Shown here one piece after another: positions 30,787 through 41,168 of a stretch of DNA of 64,000 nt. Numbering within the stretch: position 1 is the stretch's first letter; every line of letters begins with the position of its first letter. The DNA is from Plasmodiophora brassicae (Eukaryota; Endomyxa: Phytomyxea; Phytomyxea; Plasmodiophorida). A program made the translations under genes and the position numbers. The notes under the pieces are model-generated. The model did not search any database. It had not been told where the DNA came from and saw only the letters and a list, made by a program, of their open reading frames with translations. The DNA is taken from assembly GCA_036867785.1 (NCBI GenBank), contig CP145427.1, forward strand, positions 310,001 to 374,000, written 5' to 3'.

Positions 30787-31710
30787 ATGGTCGACATCGT
30801 CACGACGACGGCGCTGCGCGGGTCGCTGCCCGACGCCGACGACAACCGCGACTGGGTGATGGTGGCGGAGGAGGAGGAGGACGGCGCCCGGCTGTTCGTC
30901 CGTCGCGTTCCAGAGTACGTTCCGCTAGGGAGGGGTCGCTCGTATACGACACGCTGACGTCGTTGACCGTGTAGGTCGGCCACCGAGGTCGACCTGATGA
31001 CGGATTTCCTGCGGTTCGGCCGCATCACGAAATGCGTCCTGCACGGCCAGGGGTTCGCCTTCGGTGAGTGAACGCGTCGTTGTCGTGCGCCGCTCGCCCC
31101 CCGTCTGACCCGAACGCGCGCCCGCCCTACAGTCCACTTTGTGCACAAGGCGGACGCGACCGGCGCGTACCACGCGATGAACAACTCGTTCTACCATGGC
31201 GAGAAGCTGCTCGTGGCGATGGCCGCGTCGCCGTCGCCAACGACGACGGTGCAGTACCCGATCCTGTTCGAGAACGTCGCCCCGGATACGCAGCAAAGGT
31301 AACCGCCGGGTCGCGACCGGCCCCAACCCGTTGCCGTCCCGGGTCACGCGCGATCCCTAGGACGTTCGCCGACCTTCTCGGTGCCCTTCGGATCGAGTTC
31401 GACGCTCTCAACGTGTACGACAGCAAGACGCTCGGCCGCGTCTGCCGCGCGTTCTGCCTGCGGCCGGACGCGGCCCGGGCGGCCGTCGCCCGGCTCGACG
31501 GCACCGTTCTGGATGGGAACGCGCTCCGATGCACGATCGTATGGGGGAGCGCTGGCTGCTAGCACACCCGGAACGCGGCCTGACGTGTGTTCGTCGTGCA
31601 GGAGGAACCGGCGCTGCGTTACGCGGGCAAGGCCACCGATGTCCCAGCGGCGCCCGAAGACGACATCGACCGGCGAGCGGAACAATCACGTGTTCATGAC
31701 ACCCGGTAAA
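30787..31710 (+). CDS. RNA-recognition-motif protein
   Basis: Starts MVDIVTTTALRGSLPDADDN, followed by an acidic stretch and the RNP2-like strand LFVRRVP. After an intron come TEVDLMTDFLRFGRITKCVL and, across another intron, the RNP1-like FAF-VHFVHKADATGAYHAM then NNSFYHGEKLLVAMA. A further exon (about 31360-31565) has a second RRM-like unit, LLGALRIEFDALNVYDSKTL ... AAVARLDGTVLDGNALRCTI. The last exon starts at about 31602 with EEPALRYAGKATDVPAAPED and ends at TAA 31708-31710. Binds single-stranded RNA by family inference; the precise role is unknown. Exon borders approximate. Its 3' end is only about 73 bp from the stop of the chitinase on the other strand. Confidence 0.6.
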
Positions 31711-31783
31711 CGACGTCCTCCCGGCGCTGGCCACCGTTGCTCTCCCGCGGGTACACGTAGAACCAGGCGGCCTTCTGTACATA

Positions 31784-33572
31784 TCAGACCGCGTTGGCAA
31801 AGGCGGCCAGAGTGAGCAGGGCGGCCGTGACGATCGTTTCGGTGCCGGGATGCTCGCTGGTGTCTGCCGCTGCTGTTGGCGCTGGTGTCGCTCCTGACGT
31901 GGGTGCCGATCCCGCCACCGACCCCTGCTGTGGCGGCGGTGCTTGCGTCGGCTGAGCGCCCATCGTTGGTGCAGGCGTCGTTGTCGTCGTCGACCTGTTG
32001 CGGACCATGCTCTTGGCGAGCATGCTGGTCAGCGGGAACCCGGGCTGGACGTCGTGGTTGACGGTCCAGATGTTGGTGCCGGCGAGGCCTTGCACCTGGC
32101 GATGGTCAGTGCTGGTCGACCAGCGGCTGGCGCACGTGTGCGACGCCTTACGAGGAAGAAGTTGATGTCCTGCTGGAGGTCGTCGGCCGTCGAGTACGAG
32201 TGCAGGACGCGGGTGCCGTCGCCGGCGGTCGTGCAGAAGAACGTCGTCGTCGTCGCCGCGTCGTGCGTCACCGCGATTTGCGGGTTGGCGGCCAGCAGGT
32301 CGACGATCTGGTGGTAGGCCAGCTCGGCGCCCAGGTCGAACCCGAGGTCGGCCTGGTTGTAGGCGCAGGGCGTGCCGGCCGCCAGCCTGTACGCTGCCGG
32401 GCGCGCCTCAGTGGCACACAGCGAGCCGGCACCCGGTGACCACACCGACCTTTCGAGAAGAACCCGACGCCGGCCACGATCTTGTTCGCGGGCAACGCGT
32501 TGAACATCTTCAGCGACTCCACCATCGACACTACCGCGGGGGCATTCGCTCAGTACGCGACGCTCCCCGTTCGCGACCGGGCGCGACCTAACTGCCAACT
32601 TGGTTGCCCTGCAGAGCCGTGTGCGGCTCCGTCTTCTTCAGGTCGCCCAGCGTCATCTCATCTGTCGTTGCGGTGAGCCCCGCCCCTGGCGAACAGCCCA
32701 AGGCAACGTACAGAATTGCAGGTTGATGAAGTTGACGTAATAGTGCAGGTTGGCGAGGTCCAACCCCTCCTGGATGTACCTGCGGGGCGTGTGCTCAGCA
32801 TGCGGACGCGCCCCGAGCCTGGGCGATTCCTCGCTTACGAGGGCGACGATATCAACGACAGGGAGACGAGCAGGTCGGGCTTGCCGTTGGCGACGTCCGC
32901 CCTGATCTGGGCCTGCATCTCGCGCAGCAACGACACGAAGTTGGGCTTGTCGTCGGGGACGCCGCACTTGAGCGGGACGCCCGGCGACTCCCAGTCCAGG
33001 TCGATGCCGTCGAAGCCGTGCTGGCGCACCCAGGCGAGCATGTTGCCGATGAACGTGGCCCGCGTCGCCTGCGTTGCCACACAGGCGGTGAACGCCGGGC
33101 ACGTCTTCGGGTCCACGTTCTGCGTGTCGCCGCCGAACGACAGCATGACCTTGATGTTCGGGTTCGCCTTGCGAACCTGACACACACGAGGCCGGTTATT
33201 ACTACTACCCGGTCGTCGGTGCACGTCGTCGGGCGCGCTGGCGCGTACCGTTGCCAGGACCTGCGCGTAACTGAACGGGTTGTTCGGGTCCAGGTCGGCC
33301 GGGTACATGGTGAAGATCGAGCAGTCGGTGTTGACGTTGGCGAACGAGTAGATCAGGTGGGTCAGCAGCCCGGCCGGGATGTTCGTCGCCGGGAACGGCG
33401 CCTGGTTCGTGAAGAACGCAGCGACGATGCCGGTCGTCACGGGCGGCGTGTTCGGGATCGTCGGGTCCAGCGTCGGGTTGTTCAGGTTCAGGCGCGTCGT
33501 CGGCGCACCTCCATCGGCGACGGTCGCGACAAGCACCACGACGGCGGCAACGACGACGAGTGCGCTTGCCAT
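31784..33572 (-). CDS. GH18 chitinase, probable GPI-anchored (copy A)
   Basis: Multi-exon. Signal peptide MASALVVVAAVVVLVATVAD. The GH18 barrel starts VAAFFTNQAPFPATNIPAGL and continues THLIYSFANVNTD. Intron (about 33180-33250), then NPNIKVMLSFGGDTQNVDPK and the catalytic motif DGIDLDWE with its acid/base Glu. Later exons: IQEGLDLANLHYYVNFINLQ; TLGDLKKTEPHTALQGNQVG; ESLKMFNALPANKIVAGVGF; ELAYHQIVDLLAANPQIAVT; and TNIWTVNHDVQPGFPLTSML. The tail is a Thr/Pro/Ala-rich stalk followed by a hydrophobic end (TIVTAALLTLAAFANAV), as in GPI-anchored proteins. It cuts beta-1,4 GlcNAc bonds at the cell surface or wall. Almost identical to copy B (39372-41093) in opposite orientation; they diverge mainly in the stalk. 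Confidence 0.88.
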
Positions 33573-33967
33573 GTCGTTTGACGGCACCGTCCAGTGTCGC
33601 GATCTGCCTCTGGGAGGTTCGCCGCACGACCCTCCAAGATATTGTTCGTCTGGGCGGACACTCTGGGACGGTGACGCGACCGATACTATCTAGAGAATGT
33701 GCCTGTGACTCTTGTTCTGTGTCTATTGGCAGCGAGCTTGCCGTCCGGCTGGCGTTGTCGGAGCGCCCCGCGCTCGTTACCTGCAACGTTGCTTCGTGTG
33801 ACGATGCATTGCGCGATGGTTCGAACATGTTTACCGTGTAATCGCTCTCCCGATCGGGGTATCGGAGACAGCACGTTGTGATCCTGTCCTTCCGCCCGAC
33901 GGGACTGTGTTAGGGTCGTGAGTACGGTACCGGAGGCTATCGCCAGTCGACGAGGACGACCATTCAC
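33573..33967. other. Divergent intergenic region (chitinase A / PA-7TM gene)
   Basis: 395 bp between two divergent starts; nothing recognised beyond short chance frames. Confidence 0.45.
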
Positions 33968-35311
33968 TTGATGATGACGCAGAGTCGCTTGTTCCTGTTG
34001 GCGTTCGCGTCGGCGCTGTCCTCGGTGGGTGATGCCCGGCTGACCGTCCAGCAGTCGAACGGGACGGTGCTGCTGTCTGTGCCGACGGTCCACTTTGTCC
34101 TGGGCAACGACTCGTTCGCGGTACTGGCGCGCGGGTACCTCGTCGCCGACGTCAACCAGGCGACGTACTCGTACCCGGCAGACAGCGCCGGGCACGTTCT
34201 CTTTGTCCAGCGGGAGATCTCCTGGAACTATGCCGCCCAGGCGGACGAGTGCATCCGGGTGGGCTGCCAGGGCGTTGTCGTCACCGGCCAGTCCGACACC
34301 AGCGGGTACGTTGACACGTGGACGTACCGGACGGATCGCGTCCCGTTCACCAGCGTGCCGATTGTCGCCATTCCCCATTACCCGGACGACCCTTGGTTCG
34401 CGCGCATCAAGGCCCTGTTGGCAGCGGACCCGTCCCTGCTCGTCTACATCGACTCGGACGACGTCAACCCGTTCGGCGTGGCGATGCACCTCCCGTTCGT
34501 TACGTTCAGCTTCGCGCTGGGCGGCCTGATGAACGCGTTCCTGATCCTATACGCGAGCGTCAAGGTGCTGGCGTTCGCCGTTGACGACCGGTGGACGTTC
34601 AGGGCGATCCCCGTCCTGGCGCTGACGGTCCTGTCGACGCAGATCGCCGCGTCCGCCATTCGGCTGCTGGCCTGCGTCAACTGGTCCATCTGCCGAGGGC
34701 AATGCCTGGTGCCCATCTGGGTGCGCCTCTACGAGACCGTCTTCTTCCCCTTCCATTACGCGACGACAATGGCCATGGCCTGGAACATGTACGACATGTC
34801 GCGCATCGTGCACGCGACGTCCCGCTGCCAGGACGCGCTCGTCCGGGCGCTCATGATCGGCATCGTCTGCGTGTGCGCGTTCGACGCGTACAACACGGTC
34901 AGTGCGGCGGTCGCCCAGAAGGAGACGCTGGCGACGTCGGCGGTCGTCCTCGTCTACGTCCTGATCACGTTGCCGATCTCGATCCTGTTCATTGTCAACG
35001 GCGCCAGGGTGTCCAGGTTCCTGATGGACTCGTCGAGGCAGCACGCCGACCTGCGCAAGGTGGCGCTGGCCAGACGGACGGCCATCAGCGGCGTCGTCGG
35101 CATCGGCTGCTTCGTCACGCTCGTCCTGGCCCTGGTCTTCGACCTTCTGGCACTGGCCCCGTCGACGATGTACACGAACGTCGGGTTCGCCATGTTCTTC
35201 AACACGCTCGAAGGCATCATGTTCGTGGCCGCGTTCGTCCAACCCGCGTCGGCGGTCTCGTTCGCCAGCCGCTTCCGCAAGACGACGGTGGCGATCACGC
35301 CGCAGCCGTAG
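33968..35311 (+). CDS. Seven-TM receptor-like protein with extracellular PA-like domain
   Basis: 447 residues, single exon. Signal peptide about 1-22 (MMMTQSRLFLLAFASALSSV). A luminal/extracellular domain of about 160 residues contains a protease-associated-like core (HVLFVQREISWNYAAQADEC then IRVGCQGVVVTGQ) with two nearby Cys, then VPIVAIPHYPDDPWF. From about residue 175 there are seven hydrophobic helices (FVTFSFALGGLMNAFLILYA; IPVLALTVLSTQIAASAIRL; FHYATTMAMAWNMYD; ALMIGIVCVCAFDAY; SAVVLVYVLITLPISILFIV; ISGVVGIGCFVTLVLALVFD; MFFNTLEGIMFVAAFVQPAS) and a short basic cytosolic tail. PA-like ectodomain plus 7TM suggests a surface sensor. No G-protein-coupling motif was identified. A broken copy of its 3' end lies at 38446. 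Confidence 0.6.
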   Translation: MMMTQSRLFLLAFASALSSVGDARLTVQQSNGTVLLSVPTVHFVLGNDSFAVLARGYLVADVNQATYSYPADSAGHVLFVQREISWNYAAQADECIRVGCQGVVVTGQSDTSGYVDTWTYRTDRVPFTSVPIVAIPHYPDDPWFARIKALLAADPSLLVYIDSDDVNPFGVAMHLPFVTFSFALGGLMNAFLILYASVKVLAFAVDDRWTFRAIPVLALTVLSTQIAASAIRLLACVNWSICRGQCLVPIWVRLYETVFFPFHYATTMAMAWNMYDMSRIVHATSRCQDALVRALMIGIVCVCAFDAYNTVSAAVAQKETLATSAVVLVYVLITLPISILFIVNGARVSRFLMDSSRQHADLRKVALARRTAISGVVGIGCFVTLVLALVFDLLALAPSTMYTNVGFAMFFNTLEGIMFVAAFVQPASAVSFASRFRKTTVAITPQP

Positions 35312-36044
35312 AGTTTGGGCCCAGCTGCTGCGGCGGCGCAGAACGCTTTCGCTACGAATGAATGATGGTCGCCACTACCACCACATTAGGGCTTGGATAC
35401 GTGTTCATTACAGAGCAGCGTCTAATGGCGGCCCCTGAAATGCGCCATCGGGACAGGCCCCTGGACACGGGAAACCGCATCTCCAGATGCAATTCGGGTA
35501 CCGCCGGGACGTTGTCCACCCCGCTTCCGCACGGCGCCTATCTATAGCATTGTTGTCGAATCCGGATCGCCGCGTGCTCCGCAGTTACAACGCGGCGGAC
35601 GTCGCGGCGAGTCGACGCGACAACGCTGTCTTTCGTACGCGCAGCGTCTGGCGTCGTCGGGGGAGACGTCTTCGAGTCGGGTCGACAACACACTAGCCTT
35701 TAGTTCGTACGTGCCGCGTCTGGCTGTGTCGCCAATATTGTTCGAGTGTCCCCAAATGCCCAAAGACGTTTGGCAGAAGGGATCTGATCATTTCGCACCT
35801 GAAACGCGTAACACGTTCCCGATATCGTGGCCTTGGCAGCACCGTCTGGTGAACAGCTGTAGGGCATCTGCCGCGAACTTTGTTGCACCGTGCCGGCCCG
35901 AGTCCACCGTACCTGTCGTTACAAATGGTCCTGCTCAAGTTGCTGTCGATGCAGGTCTGTCACAGTGAAGGGATTTATGGGGCTCTGCTGATGCCTTTGC
36001 TATATACATAGATGCGGGCGTACTCCTAACCGATTCAGGTGAGG
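35312..36044. other. Intergenic region, no recognisable content
   Basis: 733 bp with only short chance frames; no repeat or family signal seen. Confidence 0.4.
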
Positions 36045-36505
36045 CTCCCGGCAATTCGGTAGGCGCATTTGGTTGTCATTGCATCCTCTGACGTTACCTC
36101 TGACGTCGACTGGTTTGACAGTTCTGTCAACGACGAATCGATGGTTCTCGTCAAGGAACTGTCGCAGTCTCGGTGACTGTGGTGGTGCGCCTTAGACCAA
36201 CTGTGCCTCTCCCGCCGTCGTATCGTGAATTGAACACGACGGCGACGACATTGACGCCACGGCTGACTGTTGACAACAAACAGTTGTCGTATCCATTTCC
36301 ATCGGTCGTCATGTCGTCTGATCATTTGTATGTTGGCGACACTCTTTACATCGAGGTTGACGGCGCCATAGGCGCTGCAGGCGTCATTGCAGAGCGTCCT
36401 AGATCCTGGTTCCACGACGGGCTGTACCCAATTCAGATCCGGCCCTTGGGGCGGGCCAGGTCGTATATCATGGATCGACCATCACCGACCTGATGTCAAG
36501 CTACC
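36045..36505 (+). repeat. Left arm of an inverted repeat carrying a coding-like segment
   Basis: Plus-strand frame 36173-36481 reads VPLPPSYRELNTTATTLTPR, then VVMSSDHLYVGDTLYIEVDG and AIGAAGV, and ends in a stop just after MDRPSPT. It matches the minus strand of 36610-37085 at about 80-85% by eye, at both DNA and protein level. An upstream match also includes NDESMVLVKELSQS. Family not recognised. Substitutions are mostly conservative, suggesting descent from a real gene. Confidence 0.7.
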
Positions 36506-36609
36506 GAGCAGTGCCACGTTTAACGTATCGCAGTACTGATGTTGGGAAAATCCACTCCTGGCATCCGGTGGTCTTCAGATCGAGGAGCCTCTCGACCCCA
36601 TCCTTCGTA

Positions 36610-37085
36610 ACACTAGTTGGTAGCTTGGCATCAGGTCGAAGATGGTCGATCCAATCCATGATACAACTCTTACTGGCCGCTCCAAGGGCCGGATCTGGAT
36701 TGGGTACGGCCCACCGTGGAACCAGGATCCAGGGCGCCCTGTAATGACGCCTGCAGCGCCTATGGCGCCGTCAACCTCAATGTAAACCGTGTCGCCAACA
36801 TACAAATGATCAGACGACATGACGACCGACGGAAAGGGGTATGATAACGCGTTGTTGTCGACAATCAACCGTGGCGTAAATGTCGTCGCAGTTGTGTTGA
36901 GTTCGCGATACGACGGCGGGAAGGGCACCACAGTCGCCGCGACTGCGACAGTTCCTTGAGGATAATCATAGATTCCTCGTTGACGAAATTGCCTAAACAG
37001 TCGACGTCAGCCGGTACGTCTGAGGGTGCAGTGTCAACCGAAATGGACATTCCAAATGAGTCGATGGCGGTATTGCCGGGAGTCT
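36610..37085 (-). repeat. Right arm of the inverted repeat, longer coding-like copy
   Basis: Minus-strand counterpart of 36045-36505, about 100 bp away. It reads NEESMIILKELSQS, PFPPSYRELNTTATTFTPRL and VVMSSDHLYVGDTVYIEVDG; the open frame extends upstream to about 37287 (DSSQTPGNTAIDSFGMSISV) and downstream to 36575. It may be the 3' part of a gene of unknown function whose inverted partner is truncated. Confidence 0.6.
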
Positions 37086-38445
37086 GGCTTGAATCCGTTG
37101 GGGGCATGCCCGCATCTATGTTCTCGTTCCACCGAGGTTGACAAGGCAAAGAAATGAACGACCCGGGGTAATCGAAGGAGGCGAACAGCCGAAACCAAAT
37201 GGCGGCCAGGTGACGATGCCGAAGTTGGGCGACGTCTGTACGGCGTCTCTTTGAATAACGCCAGAATAAGGCCGACGATCCAGTCAATCGGGGATGTGGT
37301 GACGTCGATCAAGCCATGTTGGAATGCCTTGCCGAGATGCATTCAGAGTCTTGTAGTAATACAGGGTTCGCCGAATGGAGCGGATTCGTTAATGCCTGAA
37401 AACGTTCATCATCATTTGAGTTGCCACATGATGTAAAGCAAAGCATACTCAGCCAATGAGGAGGCTCCAAAGCTGCGCCCAACGAAGGACAGCCCCCAAC
37501 TTGGCAACATCACGACCATGTTCTACGATACCACTACCGGGATTTTTTACATGTAAAAAACAGGCTTGTAAAAAACACCCCTTTATTACAACAATTCCAT
37601 AGTTCTCGGTTTATTCCGGACAGTCCTCACAATTCACGGTCAAGTTAAGCCATGAGGTCACGGGCCGAACTGTCTTTCGTGCTGTCCGGGGACAACAGGT
37701 CAACGATCTTGTTGCAGATAAAACCAGAGACAGCCCGGTCGGCCAGATGGAACTGGGTCAATGCCGACCCAGAACATGAACATCTGTCGGCATGTGGTGG
37801 TTTGGCTGGGCACACGGCCTCGTCAGTCTGAAATGCTGACAGGCAGGTCTGCTCGAGCGCATTGCGAGTGCGCTTCGACCACGCGTGGAAGTTTTTCACT
37901 CCCCTGAGACGATAATATGCCGTTCAGGTGTCGTCGCCGGTTTGGTCCAGTCAACGTACACCTCGGTGAAAACGGTGTGATGGCCCGTAGGCGCTGTAGC
38001 TCACCGTCGTGATGGGACTGCTATGGCCGGCCAGTGGGAACCGCTGTCCGAAATCGAGGCGGGTCATGAGTTCCCGGTTCTCCTGCTTCTGCATCTGCAA
38101 CTTCGAGTGCATCTGTTGGCACATGGCAAATAGTAGCTCGTAGGTGAGTAGGTCAGTCGACGACGAAGGGTTCGTTTTACAGATTGTATCCAAGTTTGAC
38201 CAGCATACTCAGACCCATGGGACATGAGACACAATCTGACCTGGGAGACTTTGAAGCTAAAGATGGCCATCTCTGGCATCCTTGCTTCGACAGGGAAAGC
38301 GAATGCCAAGAGAAGAGGCTCCCAGGCGGGAACGTGACGTTCCTCGTGATCCAAATATTTCTTCATTGCTATCCAAATATGTGTTTCCACCGTAAGCAAC
38401 TTAAATCACCCAGTCACCTACCGTCCCGGAGTCATTGTTGTGCAC
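37086..38445. other. Region of unclear content between the inverted repeat and the 7TM relic
   Basis: Contains an AT-rich perfect palindrome, TTTTTTACATGTAAAAAA, near 37543-37560, followed by a second TTGTAAAAAACACCCC. There are two minus-strand open segments: about 37899-37645 (LEQTCLSAFQTDEAVCPAKP then a Cys/His-containing HADRCSCSG) and 38193-37951 (LLFAMCQQMHSKLQMQKQEN, coiled-coil-like). They may be exons of one small minus-strand gene, joined through VYVDWTKPATTPERHIIVSG at about 37970-37905. No family recognised. Confidence 0.3.
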
Positions 38446-38520
38446 GCATCATGTTCGTGGCCGCGTTCGTCCCGCCCGCGTCGGCAGTCTCGTTCGCAAG
38501 GCTCTTCAGCAGGAAGACGC
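38446..38520 (+). pseudogene. Truncated copy of the 3' end of the PA-7TM gene
   Basis: Encodes IMFVAAFVPPASAVSFARLF; the last helix of the 33968-35311 gene has IMFVAAFVQPASAVSFASRF. DNA identity is high over about 70 bp (GCATCATGTTCGTGGCCGCG shared), then lost. No upstream part of that gene precedes it, so it is a fragment left by duplication or rearrangement. Confidence 0.75.
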
Positions 38521-38572
38521 AACCTTACAAGGCCCTGCTGCTGCTGCTGCGCAGAACGCGAAAACCAAACAA

Positions 38573-39139
38573 ATGGGTATTGCGCGTCTGCATTGCCGTT
38601 CGCAGACTGCACTTGTTGCGCGGTTGCCACCTGATGAGTACACGTTCAGGTGGCACGCGCTCCAGGTGTTGGTTGGCTCATCACTGGGTGAATGTGACAT
38701 GATCGATGTCTGCTCGAATGGCAGCCTGGCCCGCGGCGCATTCCTGGCCGTGTTCTGGGCGTATTTCGTCGGGTCGGTCGTCGCCGTGACGTTCGTGCCG
38801 ATCGAGATCGGCGCGTACATGTTCCTCGAGGCGGACTTCGCGTCGTTGTACCTGGCGTCATCGTTGCTGCTGAACTGGGCGGTGGTCAGCGCGTTCTGGT
38901 GCATCTGCAGCGCCGTGCTCTCCATTCGCCTCGACTCGTTCGACAGGTCCATCGCGCTCTGGTCCATTTCGTCCTACGCCAGCATCAGCAGCGGCCTCGT
39001 CATCATGCTGGCCATCCTCGCAAACAACGACGGCGACGTCATCGCTTCGCTCTTGTACGTCATCGCCTTCTTCGCGAACCTCATCCTCATCGCCTTCCTC
39101 GCCGCGCTCCTCCGTCAAACCTTTCACCGAGGCCGCTGA
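38573..39139 (+). CDS. Orphan multi-pass membrane protein
   Basis: Frame ending at TGA 39137-39139. The start is uncertain: an ATG at 38573 (MGIARLHCRSQTALVARLPP) or one at 38700 (MIDVCSNGSLARGAFLAVFW). Four or five hydrophobic helices: GAFLAVFWAYFVGSVVAVTF; ASLYLASSLLLNWAVVSAFW; IALWSISSYASISSGLVIML; VIASLLYVIAFFANLILIAF. The tail is short and basic (RQTFHRGR). The frame is continuous with the 7TM relic upstream and could have captured it. It may be the C-terminal part of another 7TM gene. Family not recognised. Confidence 0.45.
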   Translation: MGIARLHCRSQTALVARLPPDEYTFRWHALQVLVGSSLGECDMIDVCSNGSLARGAFLAVFWAYFVGSVVAVTFVPIEIGAYMFLEADFASLYLASSLLLNWAVVSAFWCICSAVLSIRLDSFDRSIALWSISSYASISSGLVIMLAILANNDGDVIASLLYVIAFFANLILIAFLAALLRQTFHRGR

Positions 39140-39371
39140 CCACGAATCCTTCCCATTGCCGCCATGACCGGGTGCCGCCGACGGCACACCTTGATGTGGA
39201 CTCGACACGTCATATACTGCGTTTATCATCTAAGCGGTACCAAGATAGCGTTCCACAAACGTTAGGCGCAGCACATAGGCACGCGGTTCGGGCATGGCTC
39301 TCGTGTCCCTGCTTGGGAAGGCGCGTGCCGCCGACACGGTCACGAGCCACGTGCTCAGAATCGCAAACGCC

Positions 39372-41093
39372 ATGTCGAGCGCACTCGTCGTCGCCGCTGT
39401 CGCGGTGCTTGTCGCGACCGTCGCCGATGGAGGCGCGCCGATGACGCGCCTGAACCTGAACAACCCGACGCTGGACCCGACGATCCCGAACACGCCGCCC
39501 GTGACGACCGGCGTCGTCGCCGCGTTCTTCACGAACCAGGCGCCGTTCCCGGCGACGAACATCCCGGCCGGGCTGCTGACCCATCTGATCTACTCGTTCG
39601 CCAATGTCAACACCGACTGCTCGATCTTCACCATGTACCAGGCCGACCTGGACCCGAACAACCCGTTCAGTTACGCGCAGGTCCTGGCAACGGTACGCGC
39701 CAGCGCGCCCGACGACGTGGGCACCGACGACCGGGTAGTAATAACCGGCCTCGTGTGTGTCAGGTTCGCAAGGCGAACCCGAACATCAAGGTCATGCTGT
39801 CGTTCGGCGGCGACACGCAGAACGTGGACCCGAAGACGTGCCCGGCGTTCACCGCCTGTGTGGCGACGCAGGCGACGCGGGCCACGTTCATCGGCAACAT
39901 GCTCGCCTGGGTGCGCCAGCACGGCTTCGACGGCATCGACCTGGACTGGGAGTCGCCGGGCGTCCCGCTCAAGTGCGGCGTCCCCGACGACAAGCCCAAC
40001 TTCGTGTCGCTTCTGCGCGAGATGCAGGCCCAGATCAGGACCGACGTTGCCAACGGCAAACCCGACCTGCTCGTCTCGCTGTCGTTGATATCGTCGCCCT
40101 CGTAAGCCAGGAATCGCCCAGGCACGGGGCGCGTCCGCATGCTGAGCACACGCCCCGCAGGTACATCCAGGAGGGGTTGGACCTCGCCAACCTGCACTAC
40201 TACGTCAACTTCATCAACCTGCAATTCTGTACGTCGCCGCTGTGAGCTGTTCGCCATCGGCGGGACTCACCGCGACGACAGATGAGTTGACGCTGGGTGA
40301 TCTGAAGAAGACGGAGCCGCACACGGCTCTACAGGGCAACCAAGTTGGCAGTAGGCGCTCCGTCGGGCGCCGACCCTGTGAGCGTGTGCTAACCCGGTGT
40401 GCCGTCCAGCGTCGATGGTCGACTCGCTGGCCCTGTTCGACGCGTTGCCCGCCAGCAAGATCGTGGCCGGCGTCGGGTTCTTCTCGAAAGGTCGGTGTGG
40501 TCACCGGGTGCCGGCTCGCTGTGTGCCGCTGAGGCGTGCCCGGCAGCGTACAGGCTGGCGGCCGACACGCCCTGCGCCTACTACCAGGCCGACCTCGGGT
40601 TCGACCTGGGCGCCGAGCTCGCCTACCACCAGATCGTCGACCTGCTGGCCGCCAACCCGCAAATCGCGGTGACACACGACGCGGCGACGACGACGACGTT
40701 CTTCTGCACGACCGCCGGCGACGGCACCCGCGTCCTGCACTCGTACTCGACGGCCGACGACCTCCAGCAGGACATCAACTTCTTCCTCGTAAGCCGATCA
40801 GACAGGTGCGCCCCCCCAGCACTGACCATCGCCAGGTGCAAGGCCTCGCCGGCACCAACATCTGGACCGTCAACCACGACGTCCAGCCCGGGTTCCCCCT
40901 GACCAGCATGCTGACCAAGAGCATGGTCCGCAGCGTGGCGACGACGGCGCCGACGAAGAACGGCGGCCAGGGACCCGTCGCGTCCGGGCCCACGCCCCCG
41001 ACCAGCACCAGCAACACCGCCACCATCCCGACGGACGCGGCTGTCGCCACCGCGCTCCTGCTCGTCCTGACCGCCTTCATCTACGCCCTGTAA
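39372..41093 (+). CDS. GH18 chitinase, probable GPI-anchored (copy B)
   Basis: Signal peptide MSSALVVAAVAVLVATVADG; an in-frame ATG at 39294 would bury this hydrophobic leader, so the internal start is preferred. Exons and introns mirror copy A, including the intron before VRKANPNIKVMLSFGGD and the catalytic DGIDLDWE. Later: IQEGLDLANLHYYVNFINLQ, DSLALFDALPASKIVAGVGF, ELAYHQIVDLLAANPQIAVT, TNIWTVNHDVQPGFPLTSML. The stalk (VATTAPTKNGGQGPVASGPT...) and hydrophobic end (AAVATALLLVLTAFIYAL) differ from copy A but keep the GPI-type plan. Extracellular chitin hydrolase; likely acts on own spore/cyst wall chitin or on exogenous chitin. The stop TAA lies 75 bp before the Pol X-like gene. Confidence 0.88.
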
Positions 41094-41168
41094 ATACACA
41101 CAGACACAGACCGACAGGGACGCGCCACGAAGCAACGGCGGCCGCCCGGGCGCAGGTCCGAGCGCGCC

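Noticed and set aside
33699-33881. 60-codon frame with a signal-like start (MPVTLVLCLLAASLPSG)
   Set aside because: Short, no Cys pattern or similarity, lies in the divergent promoter region of the chitinase A and PA-7TM genes.
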